NCBI RefSeq assembly: GCF_023195695.1
Contig: NZ_JALPQG010000003.1
Span: 124,001-188,000, forward strand
DNA length: 64,000 bases
Reading direction: 5' to 3'
From: Aliiroseovarius sp. S1339
Lineage (GTDB): Bacteria > Pseudomonadota > Alphaproteobacteria > Rhodobacterales > Rhodobacteraceae
This document shows, in pieces, positions 9,118-17,420 of the stretch. Under the pieces are notes generated by a model. That model saw only the letters and a program-made list of their open reading frames with translations, did not search any database and was not told where the DNA came from. How positions within the stretch are numbered: position 1 is the first letter of the stretch; each line of letters opens with the position of its first letter. A program made the position numbers and the translations under genes.

Positions 9118-10137
9118 CTACAGACGGTCCATGATCGCTTCGGCGATCGACATTGTATTGCCGGTGCCACCCAGATCGGGGGTGACGCGATCTTTGGCCT
9201 GAACAGTGTCTATCACAGCCTTTTTCAGGCGATCGGCATCGGCATTCAGGCCAACATGTTCCAACATCAGACCAGCGGCCATCAGAAAGGCGCAGGGGTT
9301 GGCTTTTTGTTGGCCGGCAATGTCGGGGGCCGATCCATGGACGGCCTCAAAAATTGCTGCGTCTTCGCCGATGTTCGCGCCGGGGGCCAGCCCCAGACCG
9401 CCGACCAGACCGGCGGCAAGGTCGGACAGAATGTCGCCAAACAGGTTTGTGGTGACGATCACATCAAACGCTTCGGGATACATGACCATCTGCATAGCGC
9501 AGGCATCAACGATGCGTTCATCAACCTCGACGCGCCCCTCGTATTCCTTCGCCACCTCGCGGGCTTCTTCCAGAAACATGCCGGACAGCAGCTTCAGGAT
9601 ATTGGCCTTGTGCACGATCGAGACCTTCTTGCGCCCATTCGCCACAGCGTAATCGAACGCCGCGCGGGTGATCCGGCGCGCTTCATCTTTGGTGTTGTAG
9701 CCGGTCGAGTAAACTTTACCCTTCGGGTCGCCGTTATGCTCCATGTAGCCTTCGTCGGCGATGTAATAGCCTTCGAGGTTCTCGCGGAAAATCACCATGT
9801 CGATATTGTCATAGCGCCCATCGGTCTTGATCGTCTTGGTGGGGCGCACGTTGGCAAAAAGCTCAAATTCTTGGCGCAGTTGCAGGTTGATCGACTTGAA
9901 GCCACCGCCGACCGGCGTGGTCAGCGGGCCTTTCAGCGCCAGCTTGGTGCGGCGGATACTGTCGATGGTGGCCTGCGGAAGCGGGTCGCCTGATGCGTCA
10001 ATTCCTGACAGGCCAGCGTGCTGCACATCCCATTCGAAAGGGTTGCCCATGTGGTCAAGGATGGCGGTCACGGCTTTGGTGATTTCCGGGCCAATGCCAT
10101 CGCCGGGAATAAGGGTTGCTTGGATCTTGGTGGTCAT
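9118..10137 (-). CDS. Isocitrate/isopropylmalate-family dehydrogenase, probably NAD-dependent isocitrate dehydrogenase
   Basis: A 339-aa beta-decarboxylating dehydrogenase. The substrate loop SINLQLRQ (82-89) and Arg98 in FANVRP fit isocitrate-type enzymes, and metal-binding aspartates lie in NLFGDILSDL (231-240). The cofactor segment HGSAPDIAG has Asp272-Ile273 where NADP enzymes carry Lys-Tyr, pointing to NAD. ATG 10137 has CTGGAGAC upstream; an earlier ATG would add 12 residues. The cell thus encodes both a monomeric NADP enzyme and this NAD type within 4 kb. Homoisocitrate or another 2-hydroxyacid is possible, but the Ser-x-Asn loop favours isocitrate. Confidence 0.85.
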   Translation of the reverse strand: MTTKIQATLIPGDGIGPEITKAVTAILDHMGNPFEWDVQHAGLSGIDASGDPLPQATIDSIRRTKLALKGPLTTPVGGGFKSINLQLRQEFELFANVRPTKTIKTDGRYDNIDMVIFRENLEGYYIADEGYMEHNGDPKGKVYSTGYNTKDEARRITRAAFDYAVANGRKKVSIVHKANILKLLSGMFLEEAREVAKEYEGRVEVDERIVDACAMQMVMYPEAFDVIVTTNLFGDILSDLAAGLVGGLGLAPGANIGEDAAIFEAVHGSAPDIAGQQKANPCAFLMAAGLMLEHVGLNADADRLKKAVIDTVQAKDRVTPDLGGTGNTMSIAEAIMDRL

Positions 10138-10174
10138 GGTTGTCTCCAGGCTTTGATGCGCGTTACCGCCCATT

Positions 10175-10185
10175 TATACGGTATA
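10175..10185. promoter_or_regulatory. Palindrome TATAC-G-GTATA upstream of the NAD-isocitrate dehydrogenase
   Basis: A perfect palindrome with 5-bp arms around one base, 38 bp upstream of the dehydrogenase start in the divergent gap before the kinase gene. The shape resembles GntR/LacI-family operators. No regulator gene is adjacent, so this is tentative. Confidence 0.3.
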
Positions 10186-10313
10186 CAATGGAATACAAGG
10201 GGAATTGCAGATTCAGAAACCCGAATAAACCTTAGGTCTTTGCTGCGCCAACCTAGCTTTCCCTTGTGATCGTTGTCCAGCGCAATAGGCTGTCAGGAAA
10301 ACAGGAGGCCACC

Positions 10314-11201
10314 GTGGCGATCTATAATCTGGGCTCGATTAACATCGATAATTTCTACGACGTCGATCATTTGCCCAAGCCGGGCGAAACACTGGCTTCA
10401 AACGGGTATCGTGTTGGTTTGGGCGGAAAGGGCGCAAACCAGTCTATCGCCGCAGCGCTGGCCGGGGCGACCGTTCATCATATCGGTGCGATCGGGTCGG
10501 AGGGGGCTTGGTGCAAAGCGCGACTGTCAAAGGCAGGCGTCGAAACCGGCAACGTCACGATGCAAAAGATCAGCACAGGACACGCCAATATCTGCATTGA
10601 TGCGGCGGGTGAAAATATGATTGTTCTGTTTTCGGGCGCAAATGCACAAATTACTGAGGCGCAGATCGCAGATGCGCTGGGGAATGCGGGGCCGAACGAC
10701 ACGTTGATCTTGCAGAACGAAACGGTTCTGACATTTGAGGCGGCCAAAATGGCACGAGAAAAAGGCCTGTTCGTGGTCTACTCCGCCGCGCCCTTCGACG
10801 CCAAATGCGCAGCACAGATGTTACCCGTGACCGACCTTCTTGTGGTGAACGAGGTTGAGGCCACACAGCTTTCCGATGCGCTCGGCGTCTCGACAGATGA
10901 AATTGACGCGCCAAACCTGCTGATCACCAAGGGCGCGCAGGGTGCCGTGTGGCGGGTCGGCGCGACAGGTCAGCAGGTCGAGGTTCCAGCCTTCAAGGTG
11001 GACCCGATTGACACAACAGGCGCGGGCGATTGTTTCATTGGCTATGTCGTGGCGGGGCTGGATCAGGGATTGGAAATCCGGGACGCCATGCGACTGGGCG
11101 CGGCGGCCTCGGCCATTCAAGTTACGCGCCACGGCACCGCAGATGCCATGCCAAACCGCGCAGAGGTCGAGGCTTTTTTGGCCGAAACAGGGTCTGACTA
11201 A
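10314..11201 (+). CDS. rbsK: PfkB-family carbohydrate kinase, ribokinase-like
   Basis: Phosphorylates a sugar, most likely ribose at O5, for entry into the pentose phosphate pathway. Residues 1-20 give the first strand, the sugar-binding PfkB signature GGKGANQS is near residue 40, and the catalytic signature DTTGAGDCFIGY is near residue 235, with the Asp of GAGD as base. Length is 295 aa. GTG 10314 sits five bases after a perfect AGGAGG (10303-10308), which decides the start over the ATG at 10266. No ribose transporter is adjacent, so substrate assignment is by overall similarity only. Its stop overlaps the stop of the convergent SCP2 gene. Confidence 0.75.
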   Translation: MAIYNLGSINIDNFYDVDHLPKPGETLASNGYRVGLGGKGANQSIAAALAGATVHHIGAIGSEGAWCKARLSKAGVETGNVTMQKISTGHANICIDAAGENMIVLFSGANAQITEAQIADALGNAGPNDTLILQNETVLTFEAAKMAREKGLFVVYSAAPFDAKCAAQMLPVTDLLVVNEVEATQLSDALGVSTDEIDAPNLLITKGAQGAVWRVGATGQQVEVPAFKVDPIDTTGAGDCFIGYVVAGLDQGLEIRDAMRLGAAASAIQVTRHGTADAMPNRAEVEAFLAETGSD

Positions 11202-11485
11202 CCCTTAAGTAGCTGCCCCAGCCGCATTGCGACCGACACATCCCCGGACACTTTGATTTTGCCCATCGCAAAGGCTGTCATCGGGTTCAACTTGCCCTTC
11301 ATGAGCCTTTCCAGATTGGCGTGCGACAGTGAGATCGTGCAGGCGGTGTCCGCGTCTTCCCGCGACAGCGCGCCATCCTGCAACACGATGACGCCATCGT
11401 CGCCGCAATCGAGCTTCAGGCTTTCATCAAACGGCAATTTCTGAAGGCCGCGTTCGATCTTGTCAGCTATTGGGGTCAGGGGCAT
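11198..11485 (-). CDS. SCP2 sterol-binding domain protein
   Basis: A 95-aa single-domain protein of the SCP2 lipid-binding fold, recognised from the D-G-x-x-x-L-Q-D-G-x-L run and the C-terminal KLNPMTAFAMGKIKVSGD typical of bacterial SCP2 domains. In bacteria these proteins bind fatty acyl or sterol-like ligands; the partner is unknown. ATG 11485 has GGAG six bases upstream. The longer frame from 11542 would run through the argG terminator hairpin, so it is rejected. The ribosome-binding site begins about two bases after that terminator's T-run, so expression needs read-through or a promoter inside the 3' end of argG. Confidence 0.75.
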   Translation of the reverse strand: MPLTPIADKIERGLQKLPFDESLKLDCGDDGVIVLQDGALSREDADTACTISLSHANLERLMKGKLNPMTAFAMGKIKVSGDVSVAMRLGQLLKG

Positions 11486-11496
11486 TGGGATCTCCG

Positions 11497-11530
11497 AAAA
11501 AAACGCCCCCGAGTGATACGGGGGCGTTTT
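11497..11530 (-). terminator. Rho-independent terminator of argG
   Basis: An 11-bp perfect stem (AAAACGCCCCC at 11500-11510 with its complement at 11520-11530), a 9-base loop and a run of seven T on the minus strand, 30 bases after the argG stop. Confidence 0.9.
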
Positions 11531-11559
11531 GGTTTCGTCCACATTGACGTGGCGCGAGA

Positions 11560-12783
11560 TTATTGGAAGCGACGGTTGCGCATCGCGATCAGTTTCAAGC
11601 GCAGTGCGTTCAGTTGAATGAACCCAGCCGCGTCAGTTTGATCATAGGCGCCCATGTCTTCTTCGAACGTCACGTGTTCTTCGGAATAAAGCGAGTGATC
11701 TGACCAGCGGCCAACCACACGGGCCAGACCTTTGTAAAGCTTCATGCGCACAAACCCGGTGACGTGGTCTTGGCTTGCGTCAATCGCGGCTTGCAGCATT
11801 TCGCGTTCGGGGCTGAACCAATAACCGTTATAGATCAGCTCGGCGTATTTTGGCATCAGCTCGTCTTTCAGATGCATCGCGCCGCGATCCATCGTGATCG
11901 ATTCAATCCCGCGGTGGGCATCCAGCAGAATCGTGCCGCCGGGGGTTTCATAGATGCCGCGTGACTTCATACCGACATAGCGACCTTCGACCAGATCAAG
12001 ACGGCCAATTCCGTGCTTGCGGCCATACTCATTCAGCTCGGTCAGGATCGTCGCGGGGGACATGTCCACGCCATTGATCGACACCGCATCGCCTTTCTCA
12101 AAACCAATCTCGATATATTCAGGCGTGTCGGGCGCATCTTCGGGGTTCACAGTGCGCTGATAGACATAATCGGGGGCGTCCACTGCCGGATCTTCCAGTG
12201 ACTTGCCCTCGGATGAGGTATGCAGAAGGTTTGCATCGACTGAGAATGGCGCTTCGCCACGCTTGTCCTTGGCGACCGGAATCTGGTGTTGTTCAGCAAA
12301 TTCCAACAGGCGCGTGCGCGAGCCCAAATCCCATTCACGCCAAGGCGCGATCACCTGAATTTCCGGGTTCAGCGCATAGCAGGCCAGTTCGAACCGAACC
12401 TGATCATTGCCCTTGCCGGTCGCGCCATGGCTGACTGCATCCGCGCCGTGTTCTTCGGCGATCTCGACCAGTCGCTTCGAGATGAGCGGTCGTGCGATCG
12501 AGGTGCCTAGAAGGTAAAGCCCCTCGTACTGCGCATTGGCGCGGAACATCGGGAATACATAGTCGCGCACAAATTCTTCGCGCAGGTCTTCGATGTGGAT
12601 GTTCTCGGGCTTGATGCCCAGCATCTCGGCCTTTTTGCGGGCCGGGTCCAGTTCTTCGCCCTGACCAAGATCGGCGGTGAAAGTGATCACCTCGCAACCG
12701 TACTCGGTTTGCAGCCATTTCAGGATGATCGAGGTATCAAGGCCGCCGGAATAGGCAAGGACAACTTTCTTGGTCGCAGACAT
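11560..12783 (-). CDS. argG: Argininosuccinate synthase
   Basis: Joins citrulline and aspartate with ATP to make argininosuccinate in arginine synthesis. The N-type ATP pyrophosphatase loop AYSGGLDTS is at residues 9-17, followed by the family blocks [25 protein letters not shown] and [15 protein letters not shown]. Length is 407 aa, usual for the family. ATG 12783 has AGGAGAA. The gene is divergent from ilvA and monocistronic up to the terminator at 11497-11530. No other arginine genes are in the window. Confidence 0.97.
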   Translation of the reverse strand: MSATKKVVLAYSGGLDTSIILKWLQTEYGCEVITFTADLGQGEELDPARKKAEMLGIKPENIHIEDLREEFVRDYVFPMFRANAQYEGLYLLGTSIARPLISKRLVEIAEEHGADAVSHGATGKGNDQVRFELACYALNPEIQVIAPWREWDLGSRTRLLEFAEQHQIPVAKDKRGEAPFSVDANLLHTSSEGKSLEDPAVDAPDYVYQRTVNPEDAPDTPEYIEIGFEKGDAVSINGVDMSPATILTELNEYGRKHGIGRLDLVEGRYVGMKSRGIYETPGGTILLDAHRGIESITMDRGAMHLKDELMPKYAELIYNGYWFSPEREMLQAAIDASQDHVTGFVRMKLYKGLARVVGRWSDHSLYSEEHVTFEEDMGAYDQTDAAGFIQLNALRLKLIAMRNRRFQ

Positions 12784-12914
12784 TGTATTCTCCTACGTGC
12801 ATTCTGCGCGCAGTTACCTGTTTTTGTTGGCAAGAGCAAGGATACTTGCCTTAGTGCGAGCGCGAAAGGCCCACAGCACTTGAACCCAGTCTGTTTTCAG
12901 GCAAAAGCTAGTCC

Positions 12915-14162
12915 ATGACCAGCTTCACAGACAAAGCCCACAGCGCCGAACATTTGATGCGCACGTTGTTTCCGGCCACGCCGCTACAGCGCAACGATCA
13001 CCTGTCCGGCATGTATGACGCCGACATCTGGTTGAAGCGCGAGGATCTTAGCCCGGTGCGCAGCTATAAAATCAGGGGCGCACTGAATGCGATGGCGAAA
13101 GCGCTGGCGCGTGATCCTGAAGCGCGTGTTTTTGTCTGCGCCTCGGCGGGCAACCATGCGCAGGGGGTCGCTTTTGTCTGTCGCCACTTCGGTGTGAAGG
13201 GCGTGATTTTCATGCCCGTGACCACGCCGCGCCAAAAAATTGCCAAGACGCGCATGTTTGGCGGCGATAATGTCGAAGTTCGCATGGTTGGTGACTATTT
13301 TGATGACACGCTGGGTGAAGCGAAGCGGTTCTGCACAGATGTCGGCGGACATTTTCTGTCGCCCTTTGATGATCTGGATGTGATCGAGGGACAGGCAAGT
13401 GTAGCGGCCGAAATCGTTGAGCAGTTGCGGCGGTCGCCGGACATGATCGTGCTGCCAGTTGGCGGAGGCGGGCTGTCGGCAGGGATGGCCCAGTATCTGC
13501 GCGATGTCTCGCCACAGACAGACATTTGGTATGTGGAACCCGCGGGGGCAGCAAGTCTGGCGGCGTCGCTGGACGCCGGACAACCTGTCAAACTTGATCG
13601 CGTCGACAATTTTGTCGATGGCGCGGCAGTGGCGCAGATCGGGCGTCTGACATTCGAAGTCTTGAAATCAGCACATGCCGATCATGTTCTTGCGGTGCCG
13701 GAGGACCGTATTTGCTCGACCATTCTAGAGATGTTGAATGTCGAAGGTGTGGTGTTGGAGCCAGCGGGCGCATTGTCGGTTGACGCGCTGAAGGACCTTC
13801 GCGACGAGATAAAAGGCAAAACCATCGTGTGCGTCACGTCGGGGGGAAATTTCGATTTTGAACGCCTGCCAGAGGTGAAAGAGCGCAGTCAGCGATACTC
13901 CGGTGTTAAAAAGTATTTCCTGTTGCGGCTGCCGCAACGACCCGGCGCACTAAGAGACTTTCTTGAGGTCTTGGGCCCGGACGACAACATTGCGCGGTTT
14001 GAATACATGAAGAAAAGTGCGCGCAATTTTGGTTCGGTTTTGATTGGCATCGAAACCAGTAGCCCACAGAATTTTGAAACTCTGTTTTCGCGGCTTGATG
14101 AAGGCGGCTTTGCCTATTCCGATATCACAAGTGATGAGACCATCGCCGAATTTGTCGTCTAA
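12915..14162 (+). CDS. ilvA: Threonine dehydratase IlvA
   Basis: PLP enzyme deaminating threonine to 2-oxobutyrate, the first step to isoleucine. The PLP lysine is Lys52 in SYKIRG, with SAGNHAQG near 75 and the phosphate-binding GGGGLSAG near 180. The C-terminus (about 325-415, starting YFLLRLPQRPGALRDF) is a single ACT-like regulatory domain, the short biosynthetic form of 415 aa. The start is ATG 12915 with only a weak ribosome-binding site. Its last 4 bp overlap the end of the convergent Hpt gene. Divergent from argG. Confidence 0.93.
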   Translation: MTSFTDKAHSAEHLMRTLFPATPLQRNDHLSGMYDADIWLKREDLSPVRSYKIRGALNAMAKALARDPEARVFVCASAGNHAQGVAFVCRHFGVKGVIFMPVTTPRQKIAKTRMFGGDNVEVRMVGDYFDDTLGEAKRFCTDVGGHFLSPFDDLDVIEGQASVAAEIVEQLRRSPDMIVLPVGGGGLSAGMAQYLRDVSPQTDIWYVEPAGAASLAASLDAGQPVKLDRVDNFVDGAAVAQIGRLTFEVLKSAHADHVLAVPEDRICSTILEMLNVEGVVLEPAGALSVDALKDLRDEIKGKTIVCVTSGGNFDFERLPEVKERSQRYSGVKKYFLLRLPQRPGALRDFLEVLGPDDNIARFEYMKKSARNFGSVLIGIETSSPQNFETLFSRLDEGGFAYSDITSDETIAEFVV

Positions 14163-14473
14163 CCGCCGCTTAGAAACGCCTGCTTCGATGCGTCATAAGC
14201 TTGGATAACCGGGGCAAGCGGAACGGCGTCAAAATTTCCCGCAGCAGCCTCCCTTTCGCCCTCGCCACACAGCTTTGACAGCTTGTCAAAGCCAAGGTTC
14301 AATGACGAACTTCTTAGAAAATGCATATCCTGTTCGAACAACGCAGGCTTTGGCGCGGATTTCAGGCGGCAAATAACCTCCTCCACCTCTTCCAGAAACA
14401 ACTCCGCTACCTCTGCAAAATCGTCTTCCCCGATCTCCGCCTTTAATTCGTTCACGCGATCCCAATTTATCAT
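14159..14473 (-). CDS. Histidine phosphotransfer (Hpt) domain protein
   Basis: A 104-aa stand-alone Hpt protein, expected to be a four-helix bundle passing phosphate between receiver domains. The phospho-accepting His is His51 in HFLRSSSLNLGF; the usual HxxKG motif has Arg-Ser instead of Lys-Gly, but the following LNLGF is kept. ATG 14473 has AGGAGG at ideal distance. It is divergent from a receiver-PP2C protein and may exchange phosphate with that receiver. A near-consensus CtrA box lies 43-57 bp upstream. The partner kinase is not in the window. Confidence 0.8.
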   Translation of the reverse strand: MINWDRVNELKAEIGEDDFAEVAELFLEEVEEVICRLKSAPKPALFEQDMHFLRSSSLNLGFDKLSKLCGEGEREAAAGNFDAVPLAPVIQAYDASKQAFLSGG

Positions 14474-14515
14474 CAAAGCCTCCTGCAACAGTAAGTGCAG
14501 ATTAAAGCCAAGCGG

Positions 14516-14530
14516 TTAAGAACCCGTTAG
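14516..14530. promoter_or_regulatory. Near-consensus CtrA box upstream of the Hpt gene
   Basis: TTAA-GAACCCG-TTAG differs by one base from the CtrA box TTAA-N7-TTAA. It lies 43-57 bp upstream of the Hpt start codon, a distance that suits activation at -35. Confidence 0.45.
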
Positions 14531-14557
14531 GTTCCGTATTTCGATAAAACTTTCGTA

Positions 14558-14572
14558 TTAAATGGCTGTTAA
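14558..14572. promoter_or_regulatory. Perfect CtrA box upstream of the receiver-PP2C gene
   Basis: TTAA-ATGGCTG-TTAA is a perfect match to the CtrA consensus. It ends 54 bp before the TTG start of the receiver-PP2C gene and is one of only three perfect matches I found in the window. Confidence 0.6.
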
Positions 14573-14625
14573 AACCCAGGCGCTAACCATCTCTGACAAA
14601 GCGAAACCTGAGTCGAGGGAATGGT

Positions 14626-15924
14626 TTGAGTGCCGCAAATGCATTTTTAAGGTGTGAGGAGCCTGTCCAGCCGACGCCTTCACCCCAGATACCGGAAAAC
14701 CCGGTGCGCCGGATACTGGTTGTCGACGACAGCCGGGCGCAGCGCCGCATTCTGACGTCATCATTGGCGCGACAAGGTTATGAAGTCACCGAGGCTGGAA
14801 CGGGCGACGAGGCGCTAGAGGTTTGTAAACAAGAACATTTCGACCTGATTCTCAGCGATTGGATGATGCCCGGCATGGACGGGCTAGAATTGTGCGAAGC
14901 CTTTCGCCAGCTTTCCCATGCGGGCTATGTCTATTTCATCCTGATGACCTCAAAGACCGACAAGGGCGCTGTTGCGCAAGGTCTGGATGTGGGCGCTGAT
15001 GATTTTCTGGCCAAACCGGTGAACCCGGACGAACTGCGTGCCCGCATCAATGCTGGCGGTCGTATCCTGTCGATGGAGCGGGAGTTGCAGGATAAAAACC
15101 GCCTCGTTACCTCGACCCTTGCTGAGATTCAGGCGCTTTATGATTCGCTGGATCGCGATCTGGTCGAAGCGCGCAAGATGCAGCAATCGCTGGTGCGCGA
15201 AAAATATCGCGACTTTGGGATGGCCGAGGTGTCGCTGATGTTGAAGCCCTGTGGCCATGTGGGCGGCGATCTTGTTGGGTTTTTTGAAGCTGGGCCGGAT
15301 ACGCTTGCCTTCTATTCCATTGACGTTTCCGGGCATGGCATCGCATCCGCGCTGCTGACCGCGCGGCTGGCGTCCTATTTCTCGGACGGGTCACCGACGC
15401 ACAACATCGCGCTTGATCTGGAACCGAATGGAGCCTATCGCCGCCGCGCGCCCGAAACCGTTGCAGATGAGCTGAACAAACTGCTACTCAACGACCTGCG
15501 ATCCGAACATTACTTCACCATGTTGTTTGGCTATCTGAACCTACAAACGGGCGAGGTTGAGATGGCACAATGTGGGCATCCAAATGCAGTTCTGATGTCA
15601 ATTGACGGCCGCGCGCAGTTTTTTGGGGACGGTGGGATGCCAATCGGTCTGATCGCGGATGCGCGGTTTGAGCGACAACGCCTGACACTGGCACCCGGCG
15701 AAAGGCTGATTTTTTACTCCGACGGCTTCACCGAATGCACCGACGATGCAGGCACCATGTTGGATGAAGACGGATTCGCGGAAATCTTAAGGAAAAACAA
15801 TGCACTGACGAATGAGGCGCTGTTCGACTCACTGGTATGGGACCTTGATGCGTTCTCGGGCGGGCAGGATTTGGGTGATGACCTGTCCTGTGTGATGGTT
15901 ACTTACAAACCTGACAGCACATGA
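14626..15924 (+). CDS. Response regulator with PP2C-type (SpoIIE) phosphatase output
   Basis: A 432-aa fusion of a receiver domain (about 28-145; acidic pair Asp34-Asp35, phospho-acceptor Asp78, Lys130) to a short coiled linker (150-190) and a SpoIIE/RsbU-type PP2C phosphatase (about 200-428; metal motifs GGD 213-215, DVSGHG from 233, YSDG near 365). Such proteins dephosphorylate anti-anti-sigma factors in partner switches. The architecture matches my recollection of RbaY of Rhodobacter capsulatus, which with RbaV/RbaW affects gene transfer agent production and stationary-phase survival. The start is TTG 14626 after GAGGGA; no in-frame ATG is nearby. Divergent from the Hpt gene. Confidence 0.88.
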   Translation: MSAANAFLRCEEPVQPTPSPQIPENPVRRILVVDDSRAQRRILTSSLARQGYEVTEAGTGDEALEVCKQEHFDLILSDWMMPGMDGLELCEAFRQLSHAGYVYFILMTSKTDKGAVAQGLDVGADDFLAKPVNPDELRARINAGGRILSMERELQDKNRLVTSTLAEIQALYDSLDRDLVEARKMQQSLVREKYRDFGMAEVSLMLKPCGHVGGDLVGFFEAGPDTLAFYSIDVSGHGIASALLTARLASYFSDGSPTHNIALDLEPNGAYRRRAPETVADELNKLLLNDLRSEHYFTMLFGYLNLQTGEVEMAQCGHPNAVLMSIDGRAQFFGDGGMPIGLIADARFERQRLTLAPGERLIFYSDGFTECTDDAGTMLDEDGFAEILRKNNALTNEALFDSLVWDLDAFSGGQDLGDDLSCVMVTYKPDST

Positions 15925-16346
15925 CGCCGGACAAAATGCCGATCGCCTTGATTGCATAGAATGCGCACCGCACTTTCAGCATTGGTCCAGATCGCCTGAT
16001 GGTCTTGTTCCACGGGCGCTCCGGCGTTGCGCACTGGGCGAGCGGCAAAGATGTGGCAAATCTTTTCGGCCCACATGCCGTATTCAGGCATATAGCTGAA
16101 CCGGCGATAAGCACCAAGCCGTTTGGGTGCGGCGATTTTCCAGCCGGTTTCCTCCAACACTTCGCGGTGCAACGCAGTAATGCTGTTCTCCCCCGGGTCA
16201 ATTCCTCCGCCGGGCAGCTGGAATTCGTTAAACGGCTCGGACTGGTGGGTGATCAGCATGTCGCGACCGCGGATCAGGATCGCATAGGCACCCGGACGCA
16301 GCACGTATTTGCGACCATACTCGCGTTGCTTGCCAAATCTGCGCAT
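15903..16346 (-). CDS. Nudix hydrolase
   Basis: A 147-aa hydrolase of nucleoside-diphosphate-X compounds. A full Nudix box starts at GGGIDPGE (about residue 46) and ends REVLEETGW, with all metal-binding glutamates present. The basic N-terminus RRFGKQREYGRKYVLRPGAYA is a feature of this Roseobacter subfamily; the substrate is unknown. ATG 16346 follows AAGGGAAAAGGGCAG. Its 3' end overlaps the convergent phosphatase gene by 22 bp. Divergent from hslO, 72 bp apart. Confidence 0.8.
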   Translation of the reverse strand: MRRFGKQREYGRKYVLRPGAYAILIRGRDMLITHQSEPFNEFQLPGGGIDPGENSITALHREVLEETGWKIAAPKRLGAYRRFSYMPEYGMWAEKICHIFAARPVRNAGAPVEQDHQAIWTNAESAVRILCNQGDRHFVRRHVLSGL

Positions 16347-16418
16347 CTGCCCTTTTCCCTTCGGTTGCCGACACCATATAGACGCGGTATGCCAAGCTGA
16401 ACGCCGTTAGGAAACCCT

Positions 16419-17420
16419 ATGACCATTGGAAGTCAAATCGCCTGGGATGACACCATCCTGCCTTTTCAACTGGACCAAAGCGATATCCGGGGTCGGGTTT
16501 TGCGGCTGGATGGCACGTTGGACACCATCCTGTCGCAACACAACTACCCCCCCGCGATCGAGGCGCTGGTGGCCGAAGCTGCCATGCTGACCGCGATGAT
16601 CGGGCAGGCCATCAAGATGGAATGGAAACTGTCCCTGCAAGTGCGTGGCGATGGCCCGGCGCGATTGATCGCAACGGATTACTACGCCCCCACGAAGGAA
16701 GGCGAGCCTGCCACGATCCGCGCTTATGCCAGCTATGACGCTGATAAAATAGAGCCTAACGCACCCGGATTCCCACAAATTGGCAAAGGCTACTTTGCCG
16801 TTCTGATCCATCAAGGCAGCGAACAGAAACCCTATACTGGAATGACACCCATTTCCGGCCAATCCCTGTCAGATTGCGCACAATCCTATTTTGCGCAGTC
16901 TGAACAGCTGCCAACGCGGTTTCATCTGACCTTCGGAAAATCGACTTGGGCAGGTGGTGAAGAGGGTTGGCGCGCTGGCGGCATTATGTTGCAACACATG
17001 CCCAAAGCCTCGCCACATGTAACGGGCGAAGGTGGGTCCGGCGAAGGTGGTCTGTTGGCCGCGCAGGACTTGGTTTCCGATGAGGACGCTGAAAACTGGA
17101 ACCGCGCGGATATCCTGCTTAGTTCGGTTGAAGAGCTTGAGTTGGTTGGTCCGTCCGTCCAACCGACCGATCTTTTGGTGCGCTTGTTCCACGAAGAAGC
17201 CCCGCGTGTGTTTGACCCGCAAGCGGTCAGCTTTGGCTGCCCGTGTTCGGAAGATCGTGTACGCGAAAGCCTGTCGATCTATTCGGCTAAAGATCTTGGC
17301 CATATGACCACCGAGGATGGGCGAGTCACGGCGGACTGCCAGTTTTGCGGCGCGCATTACGATCTTGACCCAGCAACGCTGGGAAAAGATGCGGTCGATC
17401 TGGACAATGCAGGTGACTGA
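16419..17420 (+). CDS. hslO: Redox-regulated chaperone Hsp33
   Basis: Cytoplasmic holdase switched on by oxidation. The zinc-binding redox switch is complete: Cys274 and Cys276 (GCPCSEDR) and Cys307 and Cys310 (CQFCGAHY) form the CxC and CxxC pairs. The N-terminal substrate-binding domain spans about 1-240. At 333 aa it is slightly longer than the E. coli protein, mostly in a glycine-rich loop near 203-212. The start has TAGGAAA upstream. It overlaps the next Nudix gene by 14 bp and leads a four-gene run through the CCA enzyme and an rRNA methyltransferase. Confidence 0.95.
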   Translation: MTIGSQIAWDDTILPFQLDQSDIRGRVLRLDGTLDTILSQHNYPPAIEALVAEAAMLTAMIGQAIKMEWKLSLQVRGDGPARLIATDYYAPTKEGEPATIRAYASYDADKIEPNAPGFPQIGKGYFAVLIHQGSEQKPYTGMTPISGQSLSDCAQSYFAQSEQLPTRFHLTFGKSTWAGGEEGWRAGGIMLQHMPKASPHVTGEGGSGEGGLLAAQDLVSDEDAENWNRADILLSSVEELELVGPSVQPTDLLVRLFHEEAPRVFDPQAVSFGCPCSEDRVRESLSIYSAKDLGHMTTEDGRVTADCQFCGAHYDLDPATLGKDAVDLDNAGD

